DNA of 64,000 nt from contig DF239224.1 in NCBI GenBank assembly GCA_000507305.1, positions 62,001-126,000 on the forward strand, read 5' to 3'. The stretch is from Breviolum minutum Mf 1.05b.01. Taxonomy: Eukaryota; Sar; Dinophyceae; Suessiales; Symbiodiniaceae. The position numbers were made by a program, and so were the translations under genes. The notes under the pieces were generated by a model. It was not told the DNA's origin and ran no database searches. It saw only the letters and a list, made by a program, of their open reading frames with translations. Below are positions 62,976 through 64,000 of this stretch, piece by piece (the first letter of the stretch is position 1; every line of letters begins with the position of its first letter).

Positions 62976-63076
62976 TCCCTAAGAATCCAGACCCATCCCT
63001 AGAATAGGATTGAGGGCTCCAATCCCATCCTTAGAATAGGAATGTAGGAACAATCCTGGATTCTTAGGGATATATA
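62976..63076. repeat. F13 palindromic element
   Basis: ATCCCTAAGAATCCAGACCC at the left; AATCCTGGATTCTTAGGGAT at the right. CCATCCCTAGAATAGGA and CCATCCTTAGAATAGGA are direct repeats inside. Confidence 0.8.
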
Positions 63077-63077
63077 C

Positions 63078-63172
63078 CGTCCTTGGAACGATCACATAGC
63101 CCCTTTTTGAAGGCATTTCTGAAGATGACTTTTCTTTTCACCAGGTGGGATATGTGATCGTTCCCTGCAGAA
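63078..63172. repeat. F3-like element, GATCACATAG variant
   Basis: CCTTGGAACGATCACATAGCCCC at the left pairs with GGATATGTGATCGTTCCCTG at the right; CTGAAGATGACTTTTCTTTTC in the centre. Confidence 0.75.
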
Positions 63173-63450
63173 TATCTATAGTTTCCAGATTTTTGTTTCC
63201 AGAATACCTTTCCCTGACATGAAACTGAATGTCATCCTGAATTTCAGTTAAGTATCTTCCCCTCAATCAATATGGTGAATCTGCATGGTGATCTAACTTT
63301 CCCCTCAAAAACTCACCTTTTGTGGAACCTGGCCAAAAAAAACACGCAGCCAAAAAATAAATGACGTTCGGCAAAATCCTTCTTTCAAAAAAATCGCACA
63401 CCACCAATAATGACTCCAGGATACTTCAGGGTGAAACCCAAAAACCACCG

Positions 63451-63567
63451 CTGGATGGTGGCAACTCAAACATTTTTTTATGTTCATCCCGAGCCTTGGG
63501 GAGGATGGTTTCCATTTTGACTAAGTAATATTTTTTTCAGGTGGGTTGGTGAAAAAACGCCAACCAG
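63451..63567. repeat. F1 element, complete copy
   Basis: CTGGATGGTGGCAACTCAAAC to GGTTGGTGAAAAAACGCCAACCAG. The GTGAAAAAAC change in the right arm is shared with the copy at 63871. Confidence 0.75.
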
Positions 63568-63675
63568 ATAACTTACAACCTAAATAGATCTACATAGGTG
63601 ATTGAAGCCGACAACTTTGAGTAGAAGTGTTGGTTTGGACAGATTTTTTTGTTTCGAGTTAGCTTTCCCTAACTT

Positions 63676-63870
63676 CGGCCTTTGAGTTTGATGAATTGAT
63701 TGAGGTTCCAATTCCTTGCTTCATGCTCTGGCTCGCGGAAGCCTGTGGAGGTGCCGCGGAAAACGATGTCGATGTGACCGGTTTCTTTTACGGAACAAAA
63801 ATGCCGTTTCATAGGGAGATTCCTAGGACAAAAAAAGCCATCATGATGAAGCAAACTCCACCATTGACTC
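63676..63870 (+). CDS. exon, unidentified, abutting an F1 element
   Basis: The frame reads FEFDELIEVPIPCFMLWLAE, then ACGGAAENDVDVTGFFYG and TKKAIMMKQTPPLTQ. It is a long coding-like exon with an acidic start and a hydrophobic helix. It ends at CTCAG, directly at the left end of an F1 element, so the element would provide the GT donor. Confidence 0.5.
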
Positions 63871-63983
63871 AGGTGGTGGTTTGATTTTTTTGTTGTTTCA
63901 ACATGTGTTTTTTTTGGGAAATGTGATCCAATCTGACGACTGCGCGTATTTGTTCAAATGGGTTGGTGAAAAAACACCAACTA
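63871..63983. repeat. F1 element possibly acting as intron
   Basis: GTGGTGGTTTGATTTT to GGTGAAAAAACACCAACTAA. Its left end is the exon boundary. The right end reads CTAA, not CTAG, so the acceptor may be the TTCTAG at 63994-63999. Confidence 0.65.
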
Positions 63984-64000
63984 ATTCAATATGTTCTAGT

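Noticed and set aside
1..64000. tRNA, rRNA, snRNA or complete spliced-leader RNA genes
   Set aside because: I looked for the conserved 22-nt leader and for tRNA box sequences by eye and found none convincing; a covariance-model scan would be decisive.

Overview
The window looks like nuclear DNA of a dinoflagellate, most likely from the Symbiodiniaceae/Suessiales group. The organism is inferred from several gene signatures and was not tested by any search. These are: an intronless gene with an N-terminal ubiquitin-like domain followed by about eight 41-residue 'VVTWG...GGDSSAVQ' repeats; a Cys-rich 'GNQCCPD' module; a GIY-YIG-like domain; and a multi-exon family carrying 'PIYIHGDEG'. Splice sites are of the AG|G type, with some GC or GA donors that are unusual outside dinoflagellates. 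A spliced-leader-like 10-mer (TTGGCTCAAG) lies 71 bases upstream of the intronless gene. All confidently read genes are on the + strand, with short exons (often 42-110 nt) separated by long AT-rich introns.

Layout. 1-4624: 3' part of a multi-exon gene ending in a GIY-YIG-like domain. About 4797-9010: a second multi-exon gene of a multicopy family. 9011-12768: no clear gene, mostly palindromic repeats. 12769-17275: small gene with a Cys-rich CPD module, its last intron apparently GA-AG. 17276-24485: repeats plus a few isolated candidate exons. 24486-41305: a long gene of very small exons encoding TPR-like helix pairs. One of its introns holds the intronless Ubl/WG-repeat gene (38295-39563). 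42788-about 45745: a Cupin_3-type gene, readable from five short exons. 46700-55473: further exons of one or more unidentified genes, interrupted at 52100-54980 by decayed LINE-like sequence. 55500-64000: isolated candidate exons, two of them ending in stop codons, and more repeats.

The non-coding part is dominated by short (about 80-220 bp) elements with terminal inverted repeats. I separate at least a dozen families, called F1-F13 here. F1 (about 100 bp, ends GTGGTGGTTTCAA and its complement, 19 copies) is the clearest. Its termini supply a GT and an AG, some copies have short flanking direct repeats, one is bounded by a perfect 14-bp direct repeat, and one starts exactly at an exon end. 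This fits the introner/MITE biology described for dinoflagellates and is the main candidate for an incompletely described system here. There is one assembly gap (37048-37120). Exon boundaries were read by eye from AG|G acceptors and open frames, so many are approximate.
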